Below, piece after piece: positions 16,005 through 22,755 of a stretch of DNA of 36,265 nt. A program made the translations under genes and the position numbers. Origin of the DNA: a virus; the IMG/VR virus record IMGVR_UViG_3300009503_000580, positions 1 through 36,265 of that record. One strand, given 5' to 3'. How positions within the stretch are numbered: position 1 is the first letter of the stretch; every line of letters starts with the position of its first letter. The notes beneath the pieces were generated by a model. It searched no databases. It worked only from the letters and a program-made list of their open reading frames with translations, and was not told the origin of the DNA.

Positions 16005-16733
16005 ATGTTAGTTCTTCGTAATCTTACAGGACGTTGGATCAGAGAGGACGAGTTTCGAACAAACTGTCCTTTCTGTAGTGATACGAAAGAACATCTTTAC
16101 GTGTCTACATCGAAACGTTGTTTTTACTGCTTCCGTTGTGGTATTCGTGGAAGATATGAAACTGATAATTCACCACAACAGAAGCAGACTCCTAAACATA
16201 TACTCGAGAACTTCGATCTTCGTCAACCTTCACAACAACATATACAATATCTTCAGACTCGCTTACGACCAACGGAGATACTACAATTCAGACCAATGAG
16301 CTGTCCGATATATCCGTCTTATGTATTCTCGTTATTCTCACGTCCGATAGTAGGTAGAGCAATAGATGACACCGAGCCAAAATACAGAATTCTCTCGAAA
16401 GAAGAGCTCCGTTTGTTCGGGCATGAATATGTTGACTTCAACGAGCCGCTTATTCTAGTAGAAGGAATCTTCGATCTATTCGCAGTCAGACGTAGCTATC
16501 CGAATGTGGTCGCACTACTTGGAAAACAGATCTCTAAACCGACATTCACATTTCTAGCGTGCAAACGTCCAACACAAATACTAATACTTCTAGATAGTGA
16601 CGTCAAAGAAAAAGAAGTACAGAAACTTGCAAATACTATCTCACAAATCACGGATGTTCGAATTATCAAATTAGAAGGAGGTGATCCATGGGACAACAGA
16701 GATCTAAACTTCTCCCAATTCGTGAGAGATTAA
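16005..16733 (+). CDS. DnaG-like primase, compact (zinc finger plus TOPRIM)
   Basis: Residues about 18-50 carry a CHC2-type zinc finger (NCPFCSD ... RCFYCFRCG). Residues about 145-230 carry a TOPRIM fold: LVEGIFDLFA with the catalytic Glu and LLDSDVKEKE with the Asp pair. The region between them is only about 90 residues, so the N-terminal subdomain of the RNA-polymerase domain is short and no helicase domain follows. It makes RNA primers for lagging-strand synthesis. No good SD precedes ATG 16005. Total length (242 aa) is small for a primase; it resembles the primase half of T7 gp4 in plan. Confidence 0.75.
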   Translation: MLVLRNLTGRWIREDEFRTNCPFCSDTKEHLYVSTSKRCFYCFRCGIRGRYETDNSPQQKQTPKHILENFDLRQPSQQHIQYLQTRLRPTEILQFRPMSCPIYPSYVFSLFSRPIVGRAIDDTEPKYRILSKEELRLFGHEYVDFNEPLILVEGIFDLFAVRRSYPNVVALLGKQISKPTFTFLACKRPTQILILLDSDVKEKEVQKLANTISQITDVRIIKLEGGDPWDNRDLNFSQFVRD

Positions 16734-17017
16734 TACAAATACTCGAGCCGCTACTTGACACTCTCGAACGAAAACATATCGAATACGGAGACACATATAC
16801 GGTTACGACAGAAGTACTATGTGTTCTCTTTCGACACAAAATCGAAAACGGAAAGTTCGTTTTCTCACGCGAAGATCTTCAGCATATGCTCGCGATTACA
16901 CGAACAATCGACAAACTCTGTAGAGTTACTCACGGCAATAAAGGAGAAGAAAACGCGTGGCTAGACATAGCCGGCTATGCGCTACTAGAGCTGCAACGAG
17001 CTCTAGACGAAGAATGA
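16688..17017 (+). CDS. phage protein resembling DUF6378 / nucleotide-modification-associated domain
   Basis: The pattern KHIEYGD near residue 30, an R-x-x-DKLCR segment and the conserved WLDIAGYALL near residue 90 match small phage proteins of the DUF6378 and DUF1599 (nucleotide modification associated domain 1) type as I recall them. All-helical, MazG-like length of 109 aa. Biochemistry is not established. SD AAGGAGG at 16675 lies inside the primase gene, giving a 46-bp overlap. The association with a 7-deazaguanine pathway in this phage is suggestive only. Confidence 0.5.
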   Translation: MGQQRSKLLPIRERLIQILEPLLDTLERKHIEYGDTYTVTTEVLCVLFRHKIENGKFVFSREDLQHMLAITRTIDKLCRVTHGNKGEENAWLDIAGYALLELQRALDEE

Positions 17018-17036
17018 AACAAAAATGGAGGAAGTA

Positions 17037-17822
17037 ATGTCACAGCAAAAACAAACAGCACCATCATCAAACTACTTAAAGGAGTTTTTAGATGGTACAA
17101 CTGTCTCACAGAGCGCTAGTTATTTTGTACCACAAATGGGACAAAACTTAATCAGAATCGTTGTGAAAGGCACACCAATTACGCAGATGAGAGAGCACTT
17201 CATTAAATGGAGTGCAGCTTGCTTCGGACAGAGATGTCCTATCTGCTATATCGCGTCAAAGTACAATCTCCAAGATTGGGCTGCAAGAGAAATGAGAATG
17301 GTATACGTTGCCGACCTTACGAATCCACAACCACTTATCAAGCTCTTCTCATTTGGGCCGATGATAGCAAGTAAACTTAATTTACTTGCGAGAAACTACG
17401 ACATACTCGATCCAAAGCACGGAATTGTGCTACTGCTCCAAAGGACAGGACAAGGAAGAAATACAAAATACGAAATACTTCCGAAAGAGCCTTTAGACTT
17501 AACATCACTCCCGGATTACAACATAGAATATGAATCCTTAATACCACTTGAAGAAATACCACAGAAAAGAATAGAAGAAACAAAGTCTTCACTTATCAGG
17601 AATTTCGAAGCTTACCTACCGCCAGATATATTCAACGCAGTTGTCACAGACCTAAAGGAGCGTGGGTATCTCCAAATGCTTGACATCGATGAATCACTCG
17701 TTGGTCTCGATTCAACACCGCAAACTCTACAGACAACCGAGCCGCCACTCATAGGGTCTCAACCTACGATCGAAGACATTCAGAGCGTACAAGACATTCT
17801 CAAGAAACTTAAGAAACAATAA
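17037..17822 (+). CDS. gp32-like single-stranded DNA-binding protein
   Basis: The central region resembles phage ssDNA-binding proteins of the T4 gp32 type: REHFIKW with a His, then RCPICYIA with two Cys (possible zinc ligands), aromatic-rich strands (MRMVYVADL, IKLFSFG), and an acidic, proline/threonine-rich C-terminal tail ending in a helical segment (DIQSVQDILKKL). It would coat single strands and organise replication and recombination. ATG 17037 is chosen because GGAGG lies 5-10 bases upstream; the earlier ATG 17025 is part of that SD. Next to primase and recA-like genes, as expected. Confidence 0.65.
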   Translation: MSQQKQTAPSSNYLKEFLDGTTVSQSASYFVPQMGQNLIRIVVKGTPITQMREHFIKWSAACFGQRCPICYIASKYNLQDWAAREMRMVYVADLTNPQPLIKLFSFGPMIASKLNLLARNYDILDPKHGIVLLLQRTGQGRNTKYEILPKEPLDLTSLPDYNIEYESLIPLEEIPQKRIEETKSSLIRNFEAYLPPDIFNAVVTDLKERGYLQMLDIDESLVGLDSTPQTLQTTEPPLIGSQPTIEDIQSVQDILKKLKKQ

Positions 17823-17833
17823 GTAGTAATTGT

Positions 17834-17872
17834 CAGAAGGAAGAGGATAGCATTCTCTTCCTTCTTTCTGAA
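17834..17872 (+). promoter_or_regulatory. long hairpin between ssDNA-binding and recA-like genes
   Basis: TCAGAAGGAAGAG pairs with CTCTTCCTTCT and TCTGA, with a 2-3 nt bulge and a 9-nt loop. It starts 12 bp after the stop of the upstream gene and ends 5 nt before the AAGGAGG SD of the recA-like gene. There is no U-tract, so a 5' stabiliser, processing site or factor-dependent terminator is as likely as an intrinsic terminator. Confidence 0.5.
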
Positions 17873-17887
17873 TAAGAAGGAGGAACT

Positions 17888-19159
17888 ATGACATCCCTAT
17901 TCGAAAAACTACAGATTCCTACAGTAGAAGAAACAGATGTCTCTGAAGTAACAGAAGTTATACCAACAAATATAATTCCGTTAGACATCGCATTAGGTAT
18001 AGGCGGATTTCCCAGAGGTAGATTATCTGCTATTGTTGGAACTTATAGCACAGGCAAAAGTTCGATAGGCGTAATCTTAGCAAGAAACAATCTACGATTA
18101 GGCGGAAAGACGTTGATAATCGATACCGAGTTCACATATGAAAAGTTCAGACTAACTCAATTCAACGTTCCTATCAAGTCGAAAGATATTGCTGTATTAC
18201 AGAATTGGAGGGGAGACGTACTGACCGCAGAGAAGACTGAGTCAATCTTAATCACAACGTTGAAAGTTGCTAAACCTGAGGATAAACTGTTAATCGTTTG
18301 GGACACCATAAGTAGTACGCCTCTAGAAGCTGAACTTACAGAACGTGAAGATAAAGACAAACTAATGGGAAGACATTCGCGTATTCTCTCTCGTCTTCTT
18401 CGTACGATACCAAAAGATATAGCAGAAAAGAATGTCACAATTGTGATGATCGTGCAGCCAAAGATCGATCCTATGACGGGCACAACAACCTACTTAGGCG
18501 AGAAACCTATTAAGTTCCACTCTTCGATATTAGTGAACTTAAGTCGATACTCAAAAGATGAATCAAAGATGGTAGTAGGATTCGACGTACAGAAAAACAA
18601 GTGTGCTCCACCATTCACAAAAGGTAAATTTACACTCTATCTTCATTCTGGTATTGACTATATATCTGGTTGGGATGCAGCTGTAGGTAAAGCTACAGCA
18701 TTTTATCAATTAGGGGACGTTAGTGTAAAACGTACTGAGAGCGGACTTCTTTTGCTCAAGAAGAAAACTTTAATTGAGACGATGATCACAGAGAAACTTT
18801 TCAGAAGAATTCCATATCGAATACTCTTAGAAGAAAATGATGTGTACGCCTACCGACCAACGACTAATGATACAAATAAGATCAAAGAAAATGATGTGCA
18901 CGTCTATCAATTAGCGACTAATGATATAAATGGGATCAAAGAAAATGATGTGTACGCCCACCAACTAGCAGTTAATAATATAAATAAGATCGAAGATGCT
19001 ATGTACAACGATGATGCACACGCCTGTCAATCAACGACTAATGATACAAATGATACACACAACGATAATACACACAACTCTAGTGCGTTCGACTATGATA
19101 CGTACGACTATGATACGTACGACTATGACGCGGGCGACTTTGATGCGTTCGACGACTAA
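17888..19159 (+). CDS. RecA/UvsX-like recombinase with expanded repetitive acidic tail
   Basis: Residues about 25-290 form a RecA-type core: Walker A GTYSTGKSS (51-59), LIIDTEFTYE, Walker B-like LLIVWDTISS, IVMIVQPK near the L2 region and KFTLYLHSG. It should pair homologous DNA with the UvsY-like, Rad50/Mre11 and gp32-like partners here. After about residue 315 the sequence is low-complexity: three 18-residue units of the ENDVYAY ... TNDINKIK type, then Asn/Asp/His-rich stretches and DYDTY repeats, ending FDAFDD. The tail is far longer than usual. Just after the stop, another frame encodes TTNDINEIEEDVENVVEE to 19220, which looks like the original acidic C-terminus. So the repeat tract seems to have expanded out of frame. 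ATG 17888 follows AAGGAGG. Confidence 0.8.
   Translation: MTSLFEKLQIPTVEETDVSEVTEVIPTNIIPLDIALGIGGFPRGRLSAIVGTYSTGKSSIGVILARNNLRLGGKTLIIDTEFTYEKFRLTQFNVPIKSKDIAVLQNWRGDVLTAEKTESILITTLKVAKPEDKLLIVWDTISSTPLEAELTEREDKDKLMGRHSRILSRLLRTIPKDIAEKNVTIVMIVQPKIDPMTGTTTYLGEKPIKFHSSILVNLSRYSKDESKMVVGFDVQKNKCAPPFTKGKFTLYLHSGIDYISGWDAAVGKATAFYQLGDVSVKRTESGLLLLKKKTLIETMITEKLFRRIPYRILLEENDVYAYRPTTNDTNKIKENDVHVYQLATNDINGIKENDVYAHQLAVNNINKIEDAMYNDDAHACQSTTNDTNDTHNDNTHNSSAFDYDTYDYDTYDYDAGDFDAFDD
18833..18994 (+). repeat. three tandem 54-bp repeats inside the recA-like gene
   Basis: Units start at 18833, 18887 and 18941, each beginning GAAAATGATG and containing AATGATA(C/T)AAAT. A fourth, diverged unit with extra bases runs from about 18992 to 19058, and a partial unit follows at about 19152-19184 in another reading frame. 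Unit lengths of 54 bp keep the frame in the first three; the later part does not. Confidence 0.85.
19091..19150 (+). repeat. four tandem 15-bp repeats in the recA-like tail
   Basis: GACTATGATACGTAC occurs twice exactly (19091, 19106), then as two diverged copies (19121, 19136), coding DYDTY-like pentapeptides. Each unit is a multiple of three, so copy number can vary without shifting frame. The tract lies 3 bases before the current stop region. Confidence 0.9.
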
Positions 19160-19265
19160 TGATATAAATGAGATCGAAGAAGATGTTGAAAACGTTGTAG
19201 AAGAGAATGTCGAACAATAAAAAGTATGATGTATACCTTTAGTATATAGTATTTACGAAGATCCT

Positions 19266-19318
19266 TACTACGAAGAGTTCCTTTCTACTATCCTCTATAG
19301 TAATAACTCTTCGTAGTA
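19266..19318 (+). promoter_or_regulatory. strong composite RNA hairpin upstream of dpdA-queE
   Basis: A perfect 14-bp stem, TACTACGAAGAGTT (19266-19279) with AACTCTTCGTAGTA (19305-19318), encloses a second 6-bp hairpin, TACTAT/ATAGTA with a 5-nt loop (19286-19302). It is the strongest inverted repeat I found outside genes. No U-tract follows; the GGGAGGAAG SD of a 10-codon frame begins right after the stem. It could end the recA transcript or control the deazaguanine genes. It does not match a preQ1 riboswitch that I can recognise. Confidence 0.65.
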
Positions 19319-19329
19319 GGGAGGAAGTA

Positions 19330-19362
19330 ATGTTATTATTGCCAAAACTACGAAAGAGGTGA
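19330..19362 (+). CDS. possible 10-codon leader peptide before dpdA
   Basis: ATG 19330 follows GGGAGGAAG at ideal spacing and encodes MLLLPKLRKR before a TGA at 19360. The dpdA SD (AAGAGGTG) overlaps the end of this frame and dpdA starts 4 bp after its stop, so coupling is possible. With the hairpin directly upstream, this has the layout of a translated leader. It could also be chance. Confidence 0.35.
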   Translation: MLLLPKLRKR

Positions 19363-19366
19363 AGAC

Positions 19367-20059
19367 ATGATAATTCATCATCGGATCCCGTTTGAACACA
19401 AACACCTTACTAAGAATATAGCAGTTATAGCAAGTGACTATCAAAATGATGCTCGTTGGAGAGATTGGCTACAATCTTCTGATAGACTTAACCATAAAAT
19501 CTTCTTTGATAACGCTGTCTTTGAGCATTGTCCGATTTCTATCGACCAGTATTTGAAAGCTGTCAACGAAGTCAAACCTATTCTATGGATTCTCCCGGAT
19601 ATATTCAACGATCCAAAAGGTACTATATCACTTACAAAAAGTATCTTACCCTCACTTTCGGATTCACAGAAAGCTACTGCAGCTCTTGTAATATCATCGA
19701 TTAGGCTTGACTATCTTGATGGATTAGCAGAGATACTAACTTCAGGTATCTCTTGGGTTGGTGTGCCATATGTACCTAACATAGAAAGGTTCAGTGTAGT
19801 AGCACATATTATCTCTCTATTTCCATCTGTCAAAATACACTTGCTTGGTGCACTCTCTCCTTTTGAACTGCGACTCTATCGTAAAATCAAAAACGTCAAA
19901 AGCTGTGACACTTCGATAGCACTTACTACATCCGCAAAGTCACAGTTATTCATAAATAACGAATGGCACAAAGAGACAGTTATCGACGTATCCAACTATA
20001 AAGATATAGACACAAACTACTTCGTTCAAAATATGAAATTTCTAGAGGAGGGAGTATAG
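19367..20059 (+). CDS. DpdA-like DNA guanine transglycosylase (TGT fold)
   Basis: The protein fits the phage DpdA group related to tRNA-guanine transglycosylase: FFDNAVFEH (about residues 44-52) with an Asp/Glu pair, WILPDIFNDPKGT (about 73-85), WVGVPY, the strand IHLLGALSP and KSCDTSIA near residues 177-184 carrying a conserved Asp. Such enzymes exchange guanine in DNA for a 7-deazaguanine base. At 230 residues it is short, like other phage forms. It is followed immediately by queE (1-base overlap), which strongly supports the assignment. Individual catalytic residues need an alignment. Confidence 0.72.
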   Translation: MIIHHRIPFEHKHLTKNIAVIASDYQNDARWRDWLQSSDRLNHKIFFDNAVFEHCPISIDQYLKAVNEVKPILWILPDIFNDPKGTISLTKSILPSLSDSQKATAALVISSIRLDYLDGLAEILTSGISWVGVPYVPNIERFSVVAHIISLFPSVKIHLLGALSPFELRLYRKIKNVKSCDTSIALTTSAKSQLFINNEWHKETVIDVSNYKDIDTNYFVQNMKFLEEGV

Positions 20060-20688
20060 TGCAACATTCATTAGCAGAATACTTTATAAGTATTCAAGGA
20101 GAAGCGTTCTGGGTAGGCAGACGTGCTCTCTTTCTTCGCTACACAGAGTGTAATCTGAACTGCTCATTTTGTGATACTCCACAGAAAGCAATTCAGAATT
20201 ATAGTCTTACTATACAAGATATACAAAAAACTGTAGAAGAATCAAATATTAAACATCTTGTTATAACTGGTGGAGAACCGTTTCTCAAGAAAGACTGCTT
20301 AGACGAAGTTCTCGAGACATTCTCAACGCTTACGATCGAGATCGAGACAAACGGCCTGTTGATTCCGCAACTATACGAGCTACGACCTAATGTGTATCTC
20401 AACGTGTCGCCAAAGGTAGTATTTGCTTCTCTCTATTCGAAAGAACACTTACAGTATCTAGCATCTCTACCCCGCACGATCTTTAAGTTTCCTGTGGATA
20501 AGTCCTCGTTATCAGCAACTCTTAATTTTATCGACGTAATGGGATTAGATCCCGACAAAATCTACCTGATGCCTCTTAGCAGGAACTACACGGAATATAT
20601 ACTGAATGCGGATATTGTCCTTAAAGAAGCGATCGAGAGAGGCTTCAACTTCTCACCCAGACTTCATTTGATTCAAAACGTAAAGTAA
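20059..20688 (+). CDS. queE: 7-carboxy-7-deazaguanine synthase (radical SAM)
   Basis: SIQGEAFWVGRR begins the typical QueE N-terminus, followed by the radical-SAM cluster CNLNCSFC (C31, C35, C38) and DTP. VITGGEPF, IEIETNG and VYLNVSPK are further QueE motifs. It converts 6-carboxytetrahydropterin to 7-carboxy-7-deazaguanine, between QueD and QueC. Start is GTG 20059, overlapping the dpdA stop by one base, with GGAGGG 6-12 bases upstream. Length (209 aa) is normal. Confidence 0.9.
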   Translation: MQHSLAEYFISIQGEAFWVGRRALFLRYTECNLNCSFCDTPQKAIQNYSLTIQDIQKTVEESNIKHLVITGGEPFLKKDCLDEVLETFSTLTIEIETNGLLIPQLYELRPNVYLNVSPKVVFASLYSKEHLQYLASLPRTIFKFPVDKSSLSATLNFIDVMGLDPDKIYLMPLSRNYTEYILNADIVLKEAIERGFNFSPRLHLIQNVK

Positions 20689-20706
20689 TTTAGAACGGAG
20701 GTAAAT

Positions 20707-20976
20707 ATGGAAGAGCAAAAACTTACAAACGTATCTGATGTACCATATCCATTAATTACTGAAGGGCAACCAAAGTCAACAATTGTAGCTAAAACAAAAG
20801 AATGGATTGGGCGCAAATTCGGTATAGTAGTTATGTGGATTCTCATCGGTATGTTCCTAGGTTCTTTTATCTCATATAAATTCTTCCAGTGGCGAATCAA
20901 CGAGAGTATTCAAGTAGGTGGATTTGTGTACGAGCATAAAGTTTACGACGTAACTGAAAGACTTCTGAAGAAATGA
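20707..20976 (+). CDS. single-pass membrane protein, 89 aa
   Basis: One transmembrane helix is visible at about residues 39-61 (FGIVVMWILIGMFLGSFISYK), preceded by a mostly polar N-terminus and followed by a short tail. No family recognised. SD GGAGG precedes ATG 20707. Its stop overlaps the lytic transglycosylase start (ATGA), so a membrane or lysis-related role with that enzyme, such as a spanin or anchor, is possible but not shown. Confidence 0.55.
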   Translation: MEEQKLTNVSDVPYPLITEGQPKSTIVAKTKEWIGRKFGIVVMWILIGMFLGSFISYKFFQWRINESIQVGGFVYEHKVYDVTERLLKK

Positions 20977-21464
20977 TGTTCATTGTAAGAGTAGGTATAA
21001 GTGGAGTTGTCTTCGTGCTATCACTTCTCTTGTGGCTACAGACGTCTGTACTTATAACACCATTCAATCCGAGTATTCCTGAAAACATAGAAGTAGATCG
21101 AATCTCTCAGTTCTTTCGGATTCAGACAACGTTAGCTCAAAAGATTGTAGAGATTAGCAGAGATGAAGGACTCCCACCATCACTAGTAGCAGCACTTATC
21201 TACTCGGAATCTTCATTTCGTCCGAATGCTGTCTCTCCGAAGAACTACTACGGACTTACACAAGTTCCTTGGCATATTCCTTATCAAGACATCAATATAC
21301 GATTGGGCATCCGAATTCTTAAGGAGAAATTACGGATAACTAGAGGAGACCTTCTAACCGCTCTCAAACTCTACAAAGGCTACGAGCTCAACGATCCAAG
21401 AGGGCACGAACAAGCGCAGAAAGTGATTAACCTAATGAAACAACTCGAACGCCAACAACGATAG
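20973..21464 (+). CDS. lytic transglycosylase (SLT domain) with N-terminal membrane anchor
   Basis: Residues 5-30 are a hydrophobic signal or anchor. Residues about 52-160 resemble a soluble lytic transglycosylase domain: GLPPSLVAALIYSESSF with the catalytic Glu79 in the ES motif, NYYGLTQVP, and ALKLYKGY in place of the usual A-YN-G. It would cleave peptidoglycan without hydrolysis, for lysis or for cell-wall passage during entry. It overlaps the upstream membrane gene by 4 bp. Confidence 0.8.
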   Translation: MMFIVRVGISGVVFVLSLLLWLQTSVLITPFNPSIPENIEVDRISQFFRIQTTLAQKIVEISRDEGLPPSLVAALIYSESSFRPNAVSPKNYYGLTQVPWHIPYQDINIRLGIRILKEKLRITRGDLLTALKLYKGYELNDPRGHEQAQKVINLMKQLERQQR

Positions 21465-21507
21465 TTTTCAACTAGAAAAATTACTTATAAGAATGGAGGG
21501 CAAAACA

Positions 21508-21906
21508 GTGTTAAGGTTACTACCTTTACTTCTCTTCTTAGTTTTATTATTAGGAGGATGTAGCGGAAAGAGTAACGATACTATGCAAGCAAAACCCCCA
21601 GAACTTCCGCAAATACTACAATTCGAAGAGTTTGGAACACGAATAACATTTCACACAAATTCACTTGAATATTACATCACGAATGAAGGATTAAGTGTAA
21701 AAACTCCTCCTCTCTCAGGGTATGATTGGGCTATTCATATCGATTGTCATTATGGTACATACTTTCTCTATAAAAGCGAGTTCGTAAATGGTGAACTCGT
21801 TGGACAACATATTACTCGAACTTTTCCTCGTTTAGATCCTAAAAACCTAGTGGAAAGAGTTTGTGAATATGCTCTCTTTAGAGCAAAACAAGGAGAAGAA
21901 AAATGA
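21508..21906 (+). CDS. lipoprotein, 132 aa
   Basis: GTG 21508 gives a signal peptide with a lipobox LGGC, Cys18. The earlier ATG 21493 is part of the ATGGAGG SD. The mature part has an AIHIDCHYGTYFL segment and a second Cys in VERVCEYAL near the C-terminus, which could form a disulfide. No family recognised. The same Cys-spaced plan recurs in the next gene and at 25376. Phage lipoproteins can act in superinfection exclusion or as outer-membrane lysis components. Confidence 0.65.
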   Translation: MLRLLPLLLFLVLLLGGCSGKSNDTMQAKPPELPQILQFEEFGTRITFHTNSLEYYITNEGLSVKTPPLSGYDWAIHIDCHYGTYFLYKSEFVNGELVGQHITRTFPRLDPKNLVERVCEYALFRAKQGEEK

Positions 21907-22313
21907 AACGCCTACTAACATTAGCAATTTTATTTCTAGTACTAACACTCGTTGGATGTAAACAGCTACGTGCTAATACTCAACATCCGACAATTAAGAT
22001 CGATGACTATAAAATTACGTTACTCACGCAATACGCGGTCTTCTCATACAGATATGAATTTTCACCAACGCTACAAGTCAGCATTCCCGGAGTAATCGTA
22101 TCCCAAAATCAGAACGTTAACGTTATAATCGATTGTACACACAAGCGTATAAGAGCTGAGAGACAAATTGAGAAATACGATCTATATTTCGACAGAAGAG
22201 AGACTGTCACATCTGCAAAGTTCTCACAAGTTAATAATAAAGACAGAGAACTGCTCGAGAAAGCATGCGAAGGCGCAGCAAAAAACGTACAAAGAGCTGC
22301 GTTAGGTCTCTAA
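21903..22313 (+). CDS. lipoprotein, 136 aa, distant paralog of its upstream neighbour
   Basis: Signal peptide with lipobox LVGC (Cys19). The mature region has NVIIDCTHKR and, near the C-terminus, LEKACEGAA: the same I-D-C then late Cys pattern as the preceding lipoprotein. Start ATG overlaps the upstream stop by 4 bp and AAGGAG precedes it. No family recognised. The pair may have arisen by duplication and now be very diverged. Confidence 0.6.
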   Translation: MKRLLTLAILFLVLTLVGCKQLRANTQHPTIKIDDYKITLLTQYAVFSYRYEFSPTLQVSIPGVIVSQNQNVNVIIDCTHKRIRAERQIEKYDLYFDRRETVTSAKFSQVNNKDRELLEKACEGAAKNVQRAALGL

Positions 22314-22325
22314 TGGAGAACGTAT

Positions 22326-22550
22326 ATGTATACAGAATCAACAACAATATTACAATACGGACCCGGATCTAATTACGGTTATGTATGTGGTGGATATACG
22401 CACGGTAATACTAACGACAGTATCTCCACTATAGACCGCTTTCAGTTTCCATTCGATAGTGGTACCGCAAATTATGTAGGTAATTCGAGTGGAAGTAGAG
22501 ATGCATTAAGCGCTACCGATGGAGTAGACTTTACGACAATGTTTGTATGA
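22326..22550 (+). CDS. one-unit member of the VCGG/IDRFQFPFD repeat-protein family (orphan cassette)
   Basis: The 74 residues contain the family N-cap (QYGPGSNYGYVCGG), one variable loop, one framework unit (STIDRFQFPFDSGT ... GSRDALSA) and the C-cap (TDGVDFTTMFV). It is exactly what remains if all internal units are deleted between repeats. It lies 4.2 kb before the main array, separated by helicase genes. It has a weak SD (GGAGAACGTAT). Its last framework stretch GSRDALSA is shared with the C-terminus of the gene at 28178, hinting at recombination. It may be a relic or a donor cassette. Confidence 0.7.
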   Translation: MYTESTTILQYGPGSNYGYVCGGYTHGNTNDSISTIDRFQFPFDSGTANYVGNSSGSRDALSATDGVDFTTMFV

Positions 22551-22572
22551 TCAAAATAAAGGAGGGACATAA

Positions 22573-22755
22573 ATGACATATGAACATATGAAGAATCTGA
22601 AAAAAATATTGAGTGTCTTACTCAAAGACGAAGAGGTCGAGCAAGAACAAATACCGATCACAGAAAAACAACCTACGCAACTTAACTTGTTTGACGACAT
22701 AGAGAACGAAAAAGAAGTACATAGAAAAACCAATGAAGATCGAAGTCAGAGATGA
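22573..22755 (+). CDS. small protein with sliding-clamp-binding motif, 60 aa
   Basis: The protein is short, charged and probably disordered apart from an N-terminal helix. Residues 36-40 are QLNLF followed by DD, matching the bacterial beta-clamp-binding pentapeptide QL-x-LF. It overlaps the downstream helicase by 23 bp and has a strong SD (GGAGGGAC). A peptide that recruits or blocks the host DnaN clamp, or tethers the helicase to it, is the obvious hypothesis. No family recognised. Confidence 0.6.
   Translation: MTYEHMKNLKKILSVLLKDEEVEQEQIPITEKQPTQLNLFDDIENEKEVHRKTNEDRSQR

Noticed and set aside
19266-19318. preQ1 riboswitch upstream of dpdA-queE
   Set aside because: The stem is a long perfect hairpin without the short stem, loop and A-rich tail of known preQ1 classes, as far as I can read it.
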